A stretch of DNA of 64,000 nucleotides from positions 371,753-435,752 of the forward strand of contig MNCI01004590.1 in the NCBI GenBank assembly GCA_015680685.1, given 5' to 3'. Positions 46,719 through 57,911 of this stretch are shown piece after piece. A program made the translations under genes and the position numbers. Origin of the DNA: Gnetum montanum (taxonomy: Eukaryota; Streptophyta; Gnetopsida; Gnetales; Gnetaceae). The notes below the pieces were generated by a model, which was not told the origin of the DNA, made no database searches, and was given only the letters and a program-made list of their open reading frames with translations. Numbering within the stretch: position 1 is the first letter of the stretch; each line of letters opens with the position of its first letter.

Positions 46719-49408
46719 ATGGCCCTGAAAGGTGGACAAAAGGAAGGTCCTACTCAAGGTGGAAGTAAACAATGCAGGAGAGGTGGAAGATAAGATCCTG
46801 CCGAACAACATACAGAACAGGAGAAGCAATCATTCAGTATTCATCAAGAGGACCCTCCTACCATACAGTCTAGGTAGGAAAAAGGAGGAGTGGCTGCAGC
46901 ACCTGAATAGGGACAACATCTCACATTGCCCCAAGATTGTGTTCTGGCCATTCATGAAAAGTCCACATTCGCTGCGGTGATTGTGGAATTGAACTTTGAA
47001 TCTTTTGCAGAGTTCGCTCTTGAGGCCATTAGGGATCACCTCACCATTGTCAACATTTGTGGTGTGATAGTTGATTTCTCTATACAGGCCATTTCAAAAG
47101 TGTTAAACTTTCTGAATACATGGCAAAAAGTTGCTCAGTTATCCACTCGTTTAGACCCCGATGTACGAAGGGATTGGTTGGAAAGGGCTTATGGTAGAGA
47201 TAAAACATTTGGTGAGTTGACGATGGAAGAGAGAATTTACTTTAAAATTGGAACATATCACCTCTTCCCCATGAAGGGCTTAAAAAGAATATTAAAGTAT
47301 TTAGCAAGAGGATGTGTAGTGTTAATGGAAAAGGTTAATGCTAACCTGCCCCATCTATATTTAACAGAGATTCTGAGGTGGTTCAAGGAATGGAAGATAG
47401 GGAAGATGGCACTACCTTTCCCTTGTCTTATCAGAAAGCTTTTCCAACATGCTGGTATCCGGGGGTACACCAATGATGTCCTCTGAAAAGCTTAGACTGC
47501 TTCATATGTTGAATTGTTAAAGTCGCCAGCTCTAAGGAAAATCACTGGCGAGACGTTGGGACTAGAAGAAGAAGAACAGACGGCTTGACCAACTGCAACT
47601 CAACTTGTAAGACCCAGTCAACCTCCAAGTATAGTTCCCAACCAACAATAGGAAGCAGGGCCCAGCATAGGCTAGGATCAGCTGCCACCACTGCAAGACT
47701 ACAGACAGTTGATGAGCCATCTCAGGGCCATCGTTGAGATGGTCAGTTGGGGAAGTTGTGATGATGCAAACCTCTTCTGCATCATTGATGATGCCATTCA
47801 GCCCATTATTTTTTTGGATTTCACAAGGGGTGAAGTGTCTATTCACACAAGAGTAAGGAAAAGTAGATGGTCACAATAGATCTCAAGAAACGCAGCATCT
47901 TTCCAGGTGTAATTAGAAACTAGTTAAGGGGCCACTGTGATGGTCATGCAACACCAAAATTCCATGGGAGTTGCAGAAGTGGTCATGGATCACATCAAGG
48001 AATCATTCAATGTACTTGTTGTACCACCGACAGATCTCACAAGAGCACGAAATACTCAAACTTTGGCTGAAACCTTAATGACTCCTATGGAATATGAGGA
48101 TGCGCTTGATCGATTGCTCCAAACAGGGCAAGTAATGACATCCCTGTTTGACATCCCTTAGGATGTTATGGAAATTCAGTCAGACCTCATTTCCACAAAG
48201 GGGAAGCTAGTCTTAATAGAAGTGAGCATGCGGAAGCAGAAGTGTAGAAATTGCAAGAACAGCTCGTGGCCCTACAAGCAGCATAGCGGGACCCTTTGCA
48301 ATTTGTTCCCACAGACCAGCTAGATAATTTTAGAACTAAGAAACTAACCAAGCTAATCACGGAGAATAAAAAGGTGGCTAATGAAAAAGAGAAGGCTATT
48401 TGGGAAGCCTCCACAACATAGGTGCAAACTCATGCACATTTTAAGGCACTTAATGCCTTACAAGAAGAAAATAAATAGCTTGCTGCTAACAACCTTCGGT
48501 TGACCACTGTGGAAAAGTAGAAGAATGTTCTCAAGGAACACTTTCATCAGTTGCAAGAAAAATTCATCTAGGTCAACCAAGACATAAGTCATTTAGCTAG
48601 GGAGAACCGAACCCTCTCAATGGAGGAGGTATGCGCAATTCGTCAAAAGAAAACTATTGAAATAAGCACATGGAAAAATGAGGCTAAACGACATGAAAAG
48701 CTGAAGGAGCACTTCTGAGATCAGGTGGGGATGTACAAAAAGATCCTAGAGAAGGAGATCCATATGGACAAGGCCCATATTAATGCTATCAGTGCTCAAC
48801 ACATTGACTGGTAGGCCATATTGGACACATATGCCTTCATCCACCAAGCGGAAGTTAAGAGCCGGGACCTGCAGATTTAGGATCTGACAGAATACATGGA
48901 CTTGGAAAACCTGTGGTATGCCAACCTTGTCATGTTAATAGCAGGGTGCTTGAGGACAGAGCTCAAGAAGCAGGTAGCAACCACCTATGTTAAATACGAA
49001 GAAGAATTTGCAGAACATAAAAAGTTGTTGGAAAAACTGGAGATTGCAAATTCTGAACTTGAGGTGGTGAAAGCAAGCTACCAAGGCCAAAAAGGTGTCG
49101 CTGTGGATTTGGCTCGATGGCTAGTAGATTTCCAAGAATACAAAGATGAAGCCAGAGCCTATGAAGAGGAACGTTGGGTGTTTGTTGCTTGGTATGTCAA
49201 GGCCAATCAAATGTTTCCGTAACTACCCTATTTGTGGGAGGTGCCAACTTCGTCAAACATCGAAATATTAGCATGGATAGCACAAGACCCTTAGACTAAA
49301 GAGGAGAAGCTCCAGGCCATACTTCAGCACCATCAAGTCTCAAAGCCTGGAGCACAAGACAAAGGGAAAGCACCAATGGAGGAGCCACCACTACCAGGAA
49401 CTACATGA
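46719..49408 (+). pseudogene. env-position ORF of element G: LPFP-domain plus coiled coil
   Basis: Starts at ATG 46719 (MALKGGQKEGPTQGG) and ends at TGA 49406-49408 (EEPPLPGTT), about 895 codons. Three early stops, then an open stretch (46926-47486) with LDPDVRRDWLERAYG, IYFKIGTYHLFPMKGLKRIL and MALPFPCLIRKLFQHAGI. This last block resembles the LPFPSLIT...AGV block of the plant domain named 'putative plant transposon protein', found in Athila-type ORFs. The 48240-49200 part is heptad-rich (for example ENKKVANEKEKAIWEAS, EEEFAEHKKLLEKLEIANSE), with Gln codons often turned to TAG. One frame change near 48200. Function unknown. Confidence 0.7.
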
Positions 49409-49570
49409 GTTCCACAATTTTGTAGTTGTAGCACATTTTTTGTGTTATGTCTTTGTTTTTTTTTCATTTCACACTGCGAAATAATCCCATTTTTACCATC
49501 CAATAATCCCATTTTTAATCCATATCCATCATTTTTAGTAATAAGATGTTCTTATCATGGGCATAATGCA
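49409..49570 (+). other. 3' end remnant of element G
   Basis: ACTGCGAAATAATCCCATTT and CAATAATCCCATTTTT resemble the CAATAATCCCATACC block that precedes the polypurine tract in B, D and E. The tract itself and a 3' LTR are missing. Confidence 0.5.
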
Positions 49571-50780
49571 TTTATTATCAAATAAACCTAAAATTGACTA
49601 CTTGTATTAATGAAGAAAAGGAACCAAGAGGGATTGAAAAAGTATGTGACATCAAGGGGATTTTTCTATTCTTTGTACTTCTTTGATGGGTTTTAATCCT
49701 CCATGTGATCATATAATTACTCAAATTTTCATTGAAATAGAAGCATGTTCTTTAAGTAATAGTTGTTACCTTATTATGACATTGAAAAGACATGTTATCC
49801 ATGCTTGATGATATTAATCTAATAAGGATAAGACATAGTTAATTTATTTATACATATAATAAACATTCTTTGGATACCAAAGGAAAGATATATTACCCAT
49901 GCTTGAAGGTAGACTACTTAAAAAAAATCTCACAATCTCTTGGACCAGTTTTATCACATGATTGGAAATATATGTTACCCATGCCTAAAGGCATCCCTAT
50001 AATCAATGGCCAAGATGTTTCAAAAATTAAACATTGTAATTTTGCTTCCTAGTTTTTCTTACTTAGTAATTGTATTATCCTATGGTTGTGATTCATCTCA
50101 TGATAGCTAGTTTGAGATAATTTAGTGTGGTGTTATTAGTATGTGGTATGGACATGGTTTAGAACCAGATAGGTATAATGATCTTCTTAATCAATTGCAA
50201 GATTTAATATGGCTATGATAAGATACCTCATGTTTCATTTTCTTCAATCCCTTCTTCCACCATCTCATCTCACTGGTATATATAGTTACAAATTTAATGG
50301 TTATGTATAGCATAGTAAAAGCTCCTTACAAAGGTATCTTAAACATGTATGCATTAGATGCTAAATATGACTCACATTTAATTCTTTAAGTATCCACAAA
50401 TACTTATAGAAGTGGTTATACAAGGGCATTAATGGCAAGAGCTTACTTTGAGGATGACCCTGTTGTATAACTCTTGTGTATCATATTTGATAATGGATTT
50501 CAAGTCATCTTTCTCATTCCAAGCTATTGATAATATTATAACATTTTTTAGCTATTAATAAAAATTAATCATTTTAATTGCATGTACTTATCCTCAATTT
50601 TTCCTTATCCTTGTCCTAAAAACTTTAATGTTCATGGATTTTCACCATTATTAAGTTAATTCATTGATATCTAAACATCAACTTTTGCGGAAGACCAGTT
50701 TAGAAGACATTAGAATACTTGAGAGGTTAAAATCCATCATTGTTTTGCCAAAAATTAAGCAAAACATCAAATTTTTTTGA
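49571..50780 (+). other. 3' noncoding region of a second, older G-like element (H)
   Basis: AAGAGGGATTGAAAAAGTATGTGACATCAAGGGG (near 49630-49662) and the box AAGGGCATTAATGGCAAGAG...GAGGATGACCCTGTTG (50423-50468) match G and E in order. Much decayed and AT-rich. No coding frame. Confidence 0.6.
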
Positions 50781-50855
50781 GGTGATATCACATTAGCCAC
50801 AATATCATAGCTATGATGTTGTATGTACAATATCACCAACATAAACCCTATATAC
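50781..50855 (+). promoter_or_regulatory. internal promoter-like segment of H (decayed)
   Basis: GTGATATCACATTAGCCAC is followed by a 24-bp near-perfect palindrome at 50799-50822 (core ATCATAGCTATGAT, one mismatched pair), TGTACAATATC and a TATATAC box (50849-50855). The place and layout equal G 46190-46253, but the palindrome core has changed while staying symmetric. Confidence 0.4.
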
Positions 50856-51597
50856 ACACACAACTGTTAGCCATTTGGGCTCATTTTCTTGAAAATGCAT
50901 AGAGAGTTCATCTCATTTTCATGCCAAAGATGCTTCTAAATGATCCATCTTTCCTATTGTGCATCAATTTTAATTAATTTTAAATACTTGAGCTCTTGAA
51001 GTTGAGCTTCATTGTTACAAGGGAATGTTGCACAATATTGGAAAAGTTGCAAACATTGCTTGTGAAAAACAATTTGCTAGATTAGAAAAGAAGGCATTAA
51101 TTCTTAACATTGAAGTCTATTTTGTTCAATATTATGCTATTTTTAAAGTATTTGCTTTGTATTATTCATTTTATTGATAAATTTAAAAATCATTAATTGT
51201 TTTAATGTAATAAGGATCTATAATTTACAATTTACATCTCGTAAAATAATTGCATCTTAAAGCTATTACATCAAATTAAACAATTTTAATTTGCAAATCC
51301 TTAATTAAGGTAATTTGTACAAAATAGCTTGTACATAAGAATGAATCTCATAACCTCATGATTTTGTGGATTCATTTTTCTACAAATATTTTTGAATCTT
51401 CTTATTTTGCCATCAAAATTGAATTAGGGCTTTTTACTAAAACAAAAAATTTTCAACTTTACAATCATGATTCCATAAAAAGTTGATTTTTATTTATAAA
51501 TTAAAAAAAAAACATAAAATCTAGGGAAGGGTCACAAGTAATAAGGAATTTTTCTAGAATTTTATGGAAATCACTATAACCATACCCATGATTATAG
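50856..51597 (+). other. leader-like stretch ahead of the H downstream ORF
   Basis: AT-rich and without a coding frame. It is longer than in G or D (about 740 nt), possibly through an insertion. It ends CATGATTATAG before ATG 51598. Confidence 0.35.
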
Positions 51598-52125
51598 ATG
51601 GTTTCAAAAAGGAATCTTGAAGCTAGAGGTTCATCACAGCCACATGAAAAGAGAATGAGAGAAGAAAGTGATAGAGTCAAAGGAAGTGATTAGTCATAAT
51701 TGTAAGTACAATCATAGGTGGAGAAACAAGAAATATAGTCCTTTTTCATTTAATAGCCTACACCTCAGACATGTCAATTTGCATAGGCAGAAGCCTTAGT
51801 ACTACCACTAGATCCTAAACCTGGTAAATAACTAATCCTCTTTGAAGAATATGTGAGAGTAATCAACAAAAAATCCATCATGTTCATAGTCATAGTAGGG
51901 TTAAATTTTGGACCATTCTTAGAATTTGATCTAATAAATGTAACAAAACATCTTTAAGCATTATTGTTTTGGTCAAAAGCTTCCACAAATAGTAATAATC
52001 ACTTAGGAGAAACTTACTAATTTTGGCACAATAAATAAGTGATGTCACTTTCAAAATTAGAGTGAAGTTTTCATATTCAACAGATGACATCACATGTGCC
52101 TTCATCATCATCATCCTAGTCTTAT
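51598..52125 (+). pseudogene. env-position ORF of H, N-terminal remnant
   Basis: ATG at 51598 (MVSKRNLEARGSSQPHEKRM). About 80 codons on, EEYVRVINKKSIMFIVIVGL, then NFGPFLEFDLINVTKHL (about 51850-51955), matches HEKSTFAAVIVELNFESFAE of the G ORF in content and order. Stops are frequent. It is cut where the LINE begins at about 52130. Confidence 0.5.
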
Positions 52126-52129
52126 CTCA

Positions 52130-53501
52130 ACAAAATAGGATCATTTACATAATTTCTTTTTTGCCATTCACCTCTTGGAAGAGCTGGATCTTTATTTATT
52201 TGTAGTTTCTTCAAATCATCTTTGATCAAAATTTCCTATGTTTTCTTTGATCTTCCTTTCAGTGGCTTTCCTAGAATAGTGATGTAGCAACCATTGCTTA
52301 TAGGCTCATTGTTTGATCTTCTTTGCACATGTCGAAACCATCTAAGCCACCATTCTTGTAGCTTATTTAAAATAAAAGCAACTACAAGTTTTCCTCTAAT
52401 GTATGTATTATGCAGTTTATATCTTCTAGTAACATTCAACATCCATTAAAGCATTCACATTTCTATCACACTAATTTGTTGTTCATGCCACTTTTGTACT
52501 ACCCAACATTCAACACCATATAAGATTGGAAGTTTAACTGCTATCCTATAAAATTTACCGTTTAATTTTTATTGGTGTTCTTTTATTACATAGTACACCA
52601 CTAGCCTATCTCCATTTTTATCATTTGTTCTCAATTTTATTTTTGATATCTTTATCAATTTCACCATCTGATTGGAGAATTCATTCTAGGTAGTGAAATT
52701 GTTTGTAGTGAGGGACTTTTTTTACCTTGAATCATTACTTCTTTTTCGTCACTACTTATCCTATCACTAAAATTACATTCCATATATTCTATCTTACTTT
52801 TGCTAATTTTTAAGCCTTCTGATTCTAAAGCATGTGTCAACTTTTCCATTTTAGCAGCAATATTTTCTTGAGATGCATTTACCAACACAATATTATCTAC
52901 AAATAGCATACATCAAGGGATGTAATCTTGTATTTTCTTTATTAATTCATCCATAATAATAGCAAATAATTAAAAGATATGTGCAGACCCTTGATCTAGA
53001 TCTACTATGACTAGAATATCAGATGTAGTTCCACAAGCTATTCTAATTTTAGTGCTAGCACCTCATATATGTCTTGAATCATCTTAACATATTTATCAAG
53101 GATGTTTTTCCTCTATATCTTTAGACACTTTATCATATGCTTTTTCCAAATCAATGAAAATCATATGTAAATTTTCTATGTTTTCTAAATTTATCCATTA
53201 GTTATCATATTAAAAAAATAGCCTTTATAGTAGATCTCCTTGACATAAATCCAAATTAATCTTCTAATATTACTAATTCAAGTCAAAGATGCTACTCTAT
53301 GACTCTCGCCCAAAGCTTCATAGTATGGCTCCTTAATTTAATTCCTCTATAGTTTGCAAAATTTTATACATCTTCTTTATTTTTGTAAATGGGAATAACA
53401 AAGCTTTTCCTCCAATTATTGGGTATTTTTCCATTATTTAATTTTTTTAAAAATAATTGTGTTAGCCAAGAAAATCCTGTTAACCTTTTGGTATGCCAAA
53501 A
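52130..53501 (-). pseudogene. LINE reverse transcriptase, 3' part
   Basis: Non-LTR retrotransposon ORF2 of the plant L1-like kind, read on the minus strand from 53501 down. NNWRKSFVIPIYKNKEDV, FANYRGIKLRSHTMKLWARV and MLFVDNIVLVNASQENIAAK (active-site box normally FADD, here FVDN), then GLKISKSKIEYMECNF. The C-terminal block KLQEWWLRWFRHVQRR...GRSKKT ends near 52190. Many stops. It is continued at 60644 beyond element E. Confidence 0.88.
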
Positions 53502-54392
53502 TGATGGGACACGATATCGCATGGGCTGTGATATTGCGTACGCAATATCATGTTTGCCACGATATCACATCCCTCACGATATTGCATCCCCCACAATATC
53601 GCGTACACAATATTACGTCTTCCCCTGCGATATCGTGTACACGATATTGTAGTGCGCTGTCAGATTTGTAAATAAGAGGTGGCTCTCCCTTTTTTCTCAT
53701 TCTAGGCCTAGACCGTAGTGAAACTCTAGCAGTTTGATCCCTCCAGAGATAGAATATTTTCCATGTGACTGCAGTAGGAGCTCCAAAGTGAACGGATCTT
53801 TATTCGAGCAAATATTGTACTCGAACACAAGTTTGTGTATGGCAATAAAGATGAACTTCTTGGATAAACCTTGTAGTGCATGGAATAGGCTAAATAGGAT
53901 TTTATTTACTGTTATTTACTGTCTACCATTTAATGCTTTATTAGTAATTAAATCTTTCTCGACCCTTCTCTCCTAGTTAAGTGCCTCAGTACGACCGCTT
54001 CAAGCACGTGCGTTACGCTTGGTGATCCTAGCAATGACTAGCGTTTGGTAACCAAGGTTGCATCGGTTTAGGGTGTGAATGGTAAGTGAGAATGGATACT
54101 GATGCTAGGTTAATTAAGACTTAGTTAGTTAGTTAAAGTTAGTTAATTAGTCTCCTCACCCTTCACCTTGTTAGCATAGGAGATAAAACCGAAAAGACAT
54201 AAAAATCATATACCTCAGACTTACTTAACCATACAACCGTGACAAATACAAGTAAGTCTGGGAAGACAATGAATAATTAACCTTAAGTGTTCCATAAGGC
54301 ATGTAGGCACTTAGTCTGCAGAGTTCAATCAGATCGCGCGTGCTACACTCGTATTTGTATGGTTGAGTGTAGGGGTACCTCACCACTCATCA
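53502..54392 (+). repeat. 5' LTR of element E
   Basis: TGATGGGACACGATATCGC to CACCACTCATCA, 891 bp, against 798 bp for the 3' LTR. The extra ~90 bp is a longer array of GATATCG/CGATATT palindromes in U3 (53507-53655). The TATA site reads TGTAAATA (53667-53674), so the promoter is probably weakened. Confidence 0.92.
53529..53655 (+). repeat. palindrome array in U3 of the E 5' LTR
   Basis: It includes a perfect 22-bp palindrome at 53529-53550 (core GATATTGCGTACGCAATATC), a perfect 18-bp palindrome at 53630-53647 (ATATCGTGTACACGATAT), and several single GATAT(C/T) half or full sites between them. The 3' LTR of E has only a short version (59852-59905). Confidence 0.85.
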
Positions 54393-54412
54393 TTGGCATT
54401 GTTGCCAGGAAC
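54393..54412 (+). other. primer-binding site of element E
   Basis: TTGGCATTGTTGCCAGGAAC directly after the 5' LTR, close to the tRNA-Asp type PBS of Athila/Tat. Confidence 0.85.
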
Positions 54413-54535
54413 TAAGTGTTTGTGCGCTAAGTAGAACATAGGAGATCACTCACATCGTTGGGAACTTAAACAAACCCTTAGGGTTAATTAAAAGAAAAAT
54501 TATATAATGGTTAAATAGCACACTGATAAGACACA

Positions 54536-56690
54536 ATTTCTTCTTCTTCTTCTCACAAGAGCATTACACCACCTAGGGATCATACAAGAAACATTCGGCA
54601 GTCTAAAACACATAACCAAAATTAGCCAGTTCCTCAACAATACCGGGTGGTATATACTCATCCCGATGAGTACATACCCAATTTTACTTTTATCCTCCAT
54701 CAGGATGAACATATGCGCTAGAGAGACTTGCAAGGTAACATAGTATTACCTCCAGATCATGTAGTCCCCAACATGCTCCTCTGTGCTCTGGCACAGATAA
54801 GCATGACAAAATTATATGCTAAATACGTTATGATAGATTTTGACATGAGGGATTACCATCCCATAGAAGCACAATGTTTAAGGGACACAAGGTAGGAGAG
54901 CCACCATACATTGTTGAAGGGCAAAGGGGTCCCGCACATCCTAAGTGAAATTGGAGATGGTGAACCACTTATAATGAGTTCTCCATCAAATGATGTTCCC
55001 CGTCCTAACAATAGTGAGGAGGTGGGGTATCAGAACCTACGCTCCACGATACACAACCCTAGTTCTAATCCCTGTGAACACCAACTATTTACTGAGGGAA
55101 CAAAAACACATGACAAGGATGGGCACTCAGATCGTCATCACGATCGGGGCCGAAGCCATCAAAGAGAAGGTAAGAAATATCATCATGGCGATGGTTCTCC
55201 TTCTTCTTTCCCTTCATCACATTATTCACCCTCTCCTTCCACATCAAGGCGTAGCCATAGAGAGCATAATGGTGAGGATAGAGGTAAGCGAAATGAGAGA
55301 CCTCGACAAGAGAATCGAGAGAGAGGACAAGGGCAGTCAAGAGAATCAAGGCATGAATGAAGGGAAAGTAGGGAACAATGTAGACATCATAGATGTCATG
55401 AAAGAGATGATTATGATGAACCCCTACTTGCCACCCGAAGTGTGCTAGATATTACGGAGGTAGTGAGAATACCAACAAGGCATCAAAAGGATAGTCGGAT
55501 CAAGCACTTAGACATGAACAATATCCCACTCTTCGAAGGGGGATATAATGCTGATCCAAAGAATCATTTACAGGCATTCCATGATGCTTGCATCTTGCAA
55601 AACATAGAAAATGAGTGGTAGAAATTGAAGTTGTTTCCAAGGACACTCATAAAGGAAGCAAAGAGTTAGTACTGGTCCTTAGAATCAGAAACCATTAGGA
55701 GGTGGAGTACGATGTTAGAGTTGTTTAACGATAAATATCAAACATACTCTAGAGTGTCTAACTTATGCAAGCAGATCCAAGAATGGAAGCAAGGTACTCA
55801 TGAACCCTTGGATGCTGCCATGGGATGCTACTATGCATTGCTACATCGTTGCCCAGGCCATGGTTACGCACAACAGGATCAACTTTGCCATCTCATAGAT
55901 GGGCTAAGGTACAAAACTAGGAGAACCCTTGGGACTTATGCACAAGGGAGACTATCAAAACTTAGATCCCATGAAATTCATTGCTTGTTGGAGCAAGTAG
56001 CCAAAGAAGAAGGGGAGCTACAAAAAAGAGAAAGCATGGAAGAATATAGTCGTGATCATTCCCTCCAGAAGAGGGGAGTGAGATTTTGTGACAAAGAGGA
56101 TGAGTCACCACTTGAAGAGTTGGTAAATAGAAAAATCTTGCCACTTCAAAAGTTAACAATGGAAGTGTCGGCTAAGGTAGATGAAGTATGGAGGTCCTTA
56201 GATAGTAAAATTGAAACTGTCCTAAAAATCGTAGAAGAATCTAAGGAGGAACGAAGTAGTGACAAGGACAAGAAAAAGTAAAGAGATTCAAGCCTTGCAC
56301 GTAACAAGGGTAAGGGAAAAATAACTATCTCTGATGAGGGTGTGGACTCAGACATAGATAATGGTGGTGGATGTGAGATCTGCCACTATGACCATCCCAA
56401 GGGATGTTGTCCAATCATCTCACATCTATAAGAGTCTGGGGTGTATGCACTCAACCTGAGACTTAACAGACGGCAAACACCCTGAAGGTTACCTTATCCC
56501 CAAGGTAATCCAAGGCAGTTCCACCATCTATTAACGTACTATCCAAGTGGAACTCCATCACAACCCATTGGGTAGCATTAGCAGTGGCAACACCCATAGT
56601 CATGGGGGATGCCACCGCCTAAACAATAATACCCTTATTGGCAACCCGTCCTTATGGATACTATGTGTAGCAGTCGATTTCTCCAAGTAA
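54536..56690 (+). pseudogene. gag: gag of element E
   Basis: One frame runs from 54536 to about 56640, broken only by point stops (for example TAG near 54620, 54720 and 54893). The start codon has become ATT (C has ATG here). Blocks: YTHPDEYIPNFTFILHQDEH, QGNIVLPPDHVVPNMLLCAL, a basic/His/Ser linker, RHQKDSRIKHLDMNNIPLFE, GGYNADPKNHLQAFHDACIL, and capsid core LFNDKYQTYSRVSNLCKQIQ, RCPGHGYAQQDQLCHLIDGL and TYAQGRLSKLRSHEI. Then a helix KVDEVWRSLDSKIETVLKI, a Lys-rich stretch, a zinc knuckle CEICHYDHPKGCC (56372-56410) and a Pro-rich tail. It is the best-kept gag of the window together with G. Confidence 0.9.
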
Positions 56691-56694
56691 CTCC

Positions 56695-57710
56695 ATGGGT
56701 CACACAACTCCCCAACATCACTACCAAGTTTGGGAGTACTTTAGGAGGACTCCTTCTCCTATGGGAGATGCTCCACACCCATACCATCCTCCTAATCCAT
56801 CCACCCCTCTCACACCATTAGTTCCAATACCTCCTGCTCCAACAATGCAAGGGGAACTCCCCACTCAACCACAGCAACATAACGCTACAAGAGCCATAAT
56901 CATTCAACTTGCTGTTGGTTCTTACAATCGAAAAAAGAGAAGACCTTTCTTTATAACCAAAAGCCTAGACAAGCTCTCACAACCACAAGCAGTTGAGTCT
57001 AGGTATGCTCCTCCAATACATAAGTCTTCGGAGCACCCTTCAGTCCAATATCAGAGCTCAACGCATACGGTTACGTTAACACATACCATAATTGACTGGA
57101 TCAAGGTAGGCCATCTTCCCAGGAAACTATCTAACTCTGAAAGTCCCTTAATCTACCTCTAAGTCACCGGGCACGAACTGCATAAGGCTCTTCTTGACTC
57201 AGGTTCTGGAGTCAACTTAATATCATGAGAAATGTATAAAGCTTGGAACCTGCCTCCACTTAAGAAGAGTAATATTCAACTGGAGCTAGCTAACTAGTCC
57301 ATCACCATTCCCTTGGGATTGGTGGAGGACATCGTTACCACTATGTGTGGTTGGTCATACCTAGTCGATTTCCTGGTGATAGAAGTTAACAACAACGAAG
57401 GGGACTTCCCAATTATAATGGAAAGGGCATGGCTAAGTACAATATATGCATGCCTAGGGATCCGTGATATTTCCTTGGAAATATCTAAGGTAAACATTTA
57501 TAGAAAGATCAAGAAGAAGAAAGTTCCATGCATCACATATAGTGATTTATTGGGTGATGACATGGAGGAATGCCCAGCATCTCCTACATCTCCTACATGC
57601 AACAGGTGTGCCTTAGAAACTTTGAGACAAAGATGCCTGTATGTAGCAACCACACAACAAGTGGACAACCCGTGGTTGATAGCTAATTGAAAGAGCAATT
57701 GACCAACATG
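56695..57710 (+). pseudogene. protease region of element E
   Basis: Frame +1 relative to gag after a shift near 56660. Blocks: Pro-rich start (PPAPTMQGELPTQPQQ), KKRRPFFITKSLDK, THTIIDWIKVGHLPRKLS, then HKALLDSGSGVNLIS with the catalytic DSG intact (57195-57203). Later MYKAWNLPPLKKSNIQLELA, LGLVEDIVTTMCGWSYLVDF, NEGDFPIIMERAWLSTIYAC and LRQRCLYVATTQQ. It is the only protease motif in the window that keeps D-S-G. Stops: TAA near 57160, TGA near 57226, TAG near 57295, TGA at 57688. Confidence 0.85.
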
Positions 57711-57840
57711 CATGGAATGAACTGGAGGAATAACCCATGCCAAAAATGAAGGCATAAATACCTTGGAATATGAACGTTGCCAACTTCCACCCCTTAATCT
57801 AAGAACATCAATTGGGAGAAGTTGGGCACTTTTAAGAAAT

Positions 57841-57911
57841 TCAAATAGACATTCATTATTTCGGATCTCTCCCTTTCCATTCAGTCATGGGGGAGATGGC
57901 CACCTATGTTA
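57841..57911 (+). pseudogene. C-terminal pol tail left in element E
   Basis: HSLFRISPFPFSHGGDGHLC (57851-57910) matches the end of the D integrase (HSIFWISPFQLSHEGHGHSC). It shows that E arose by deletion of RT, RNase H and most of integrase. The tract GTCATGGGGGAGATGG (57884-57899) in it resembles the terminal polypurine tract. Confidence 0.8.

Noticed and set aside
50678-50863. Minus-strand frame of 61 codons
   Set aside because: It overlaps the palindrome/TATA segment of H and has no similarity to any family seen here.
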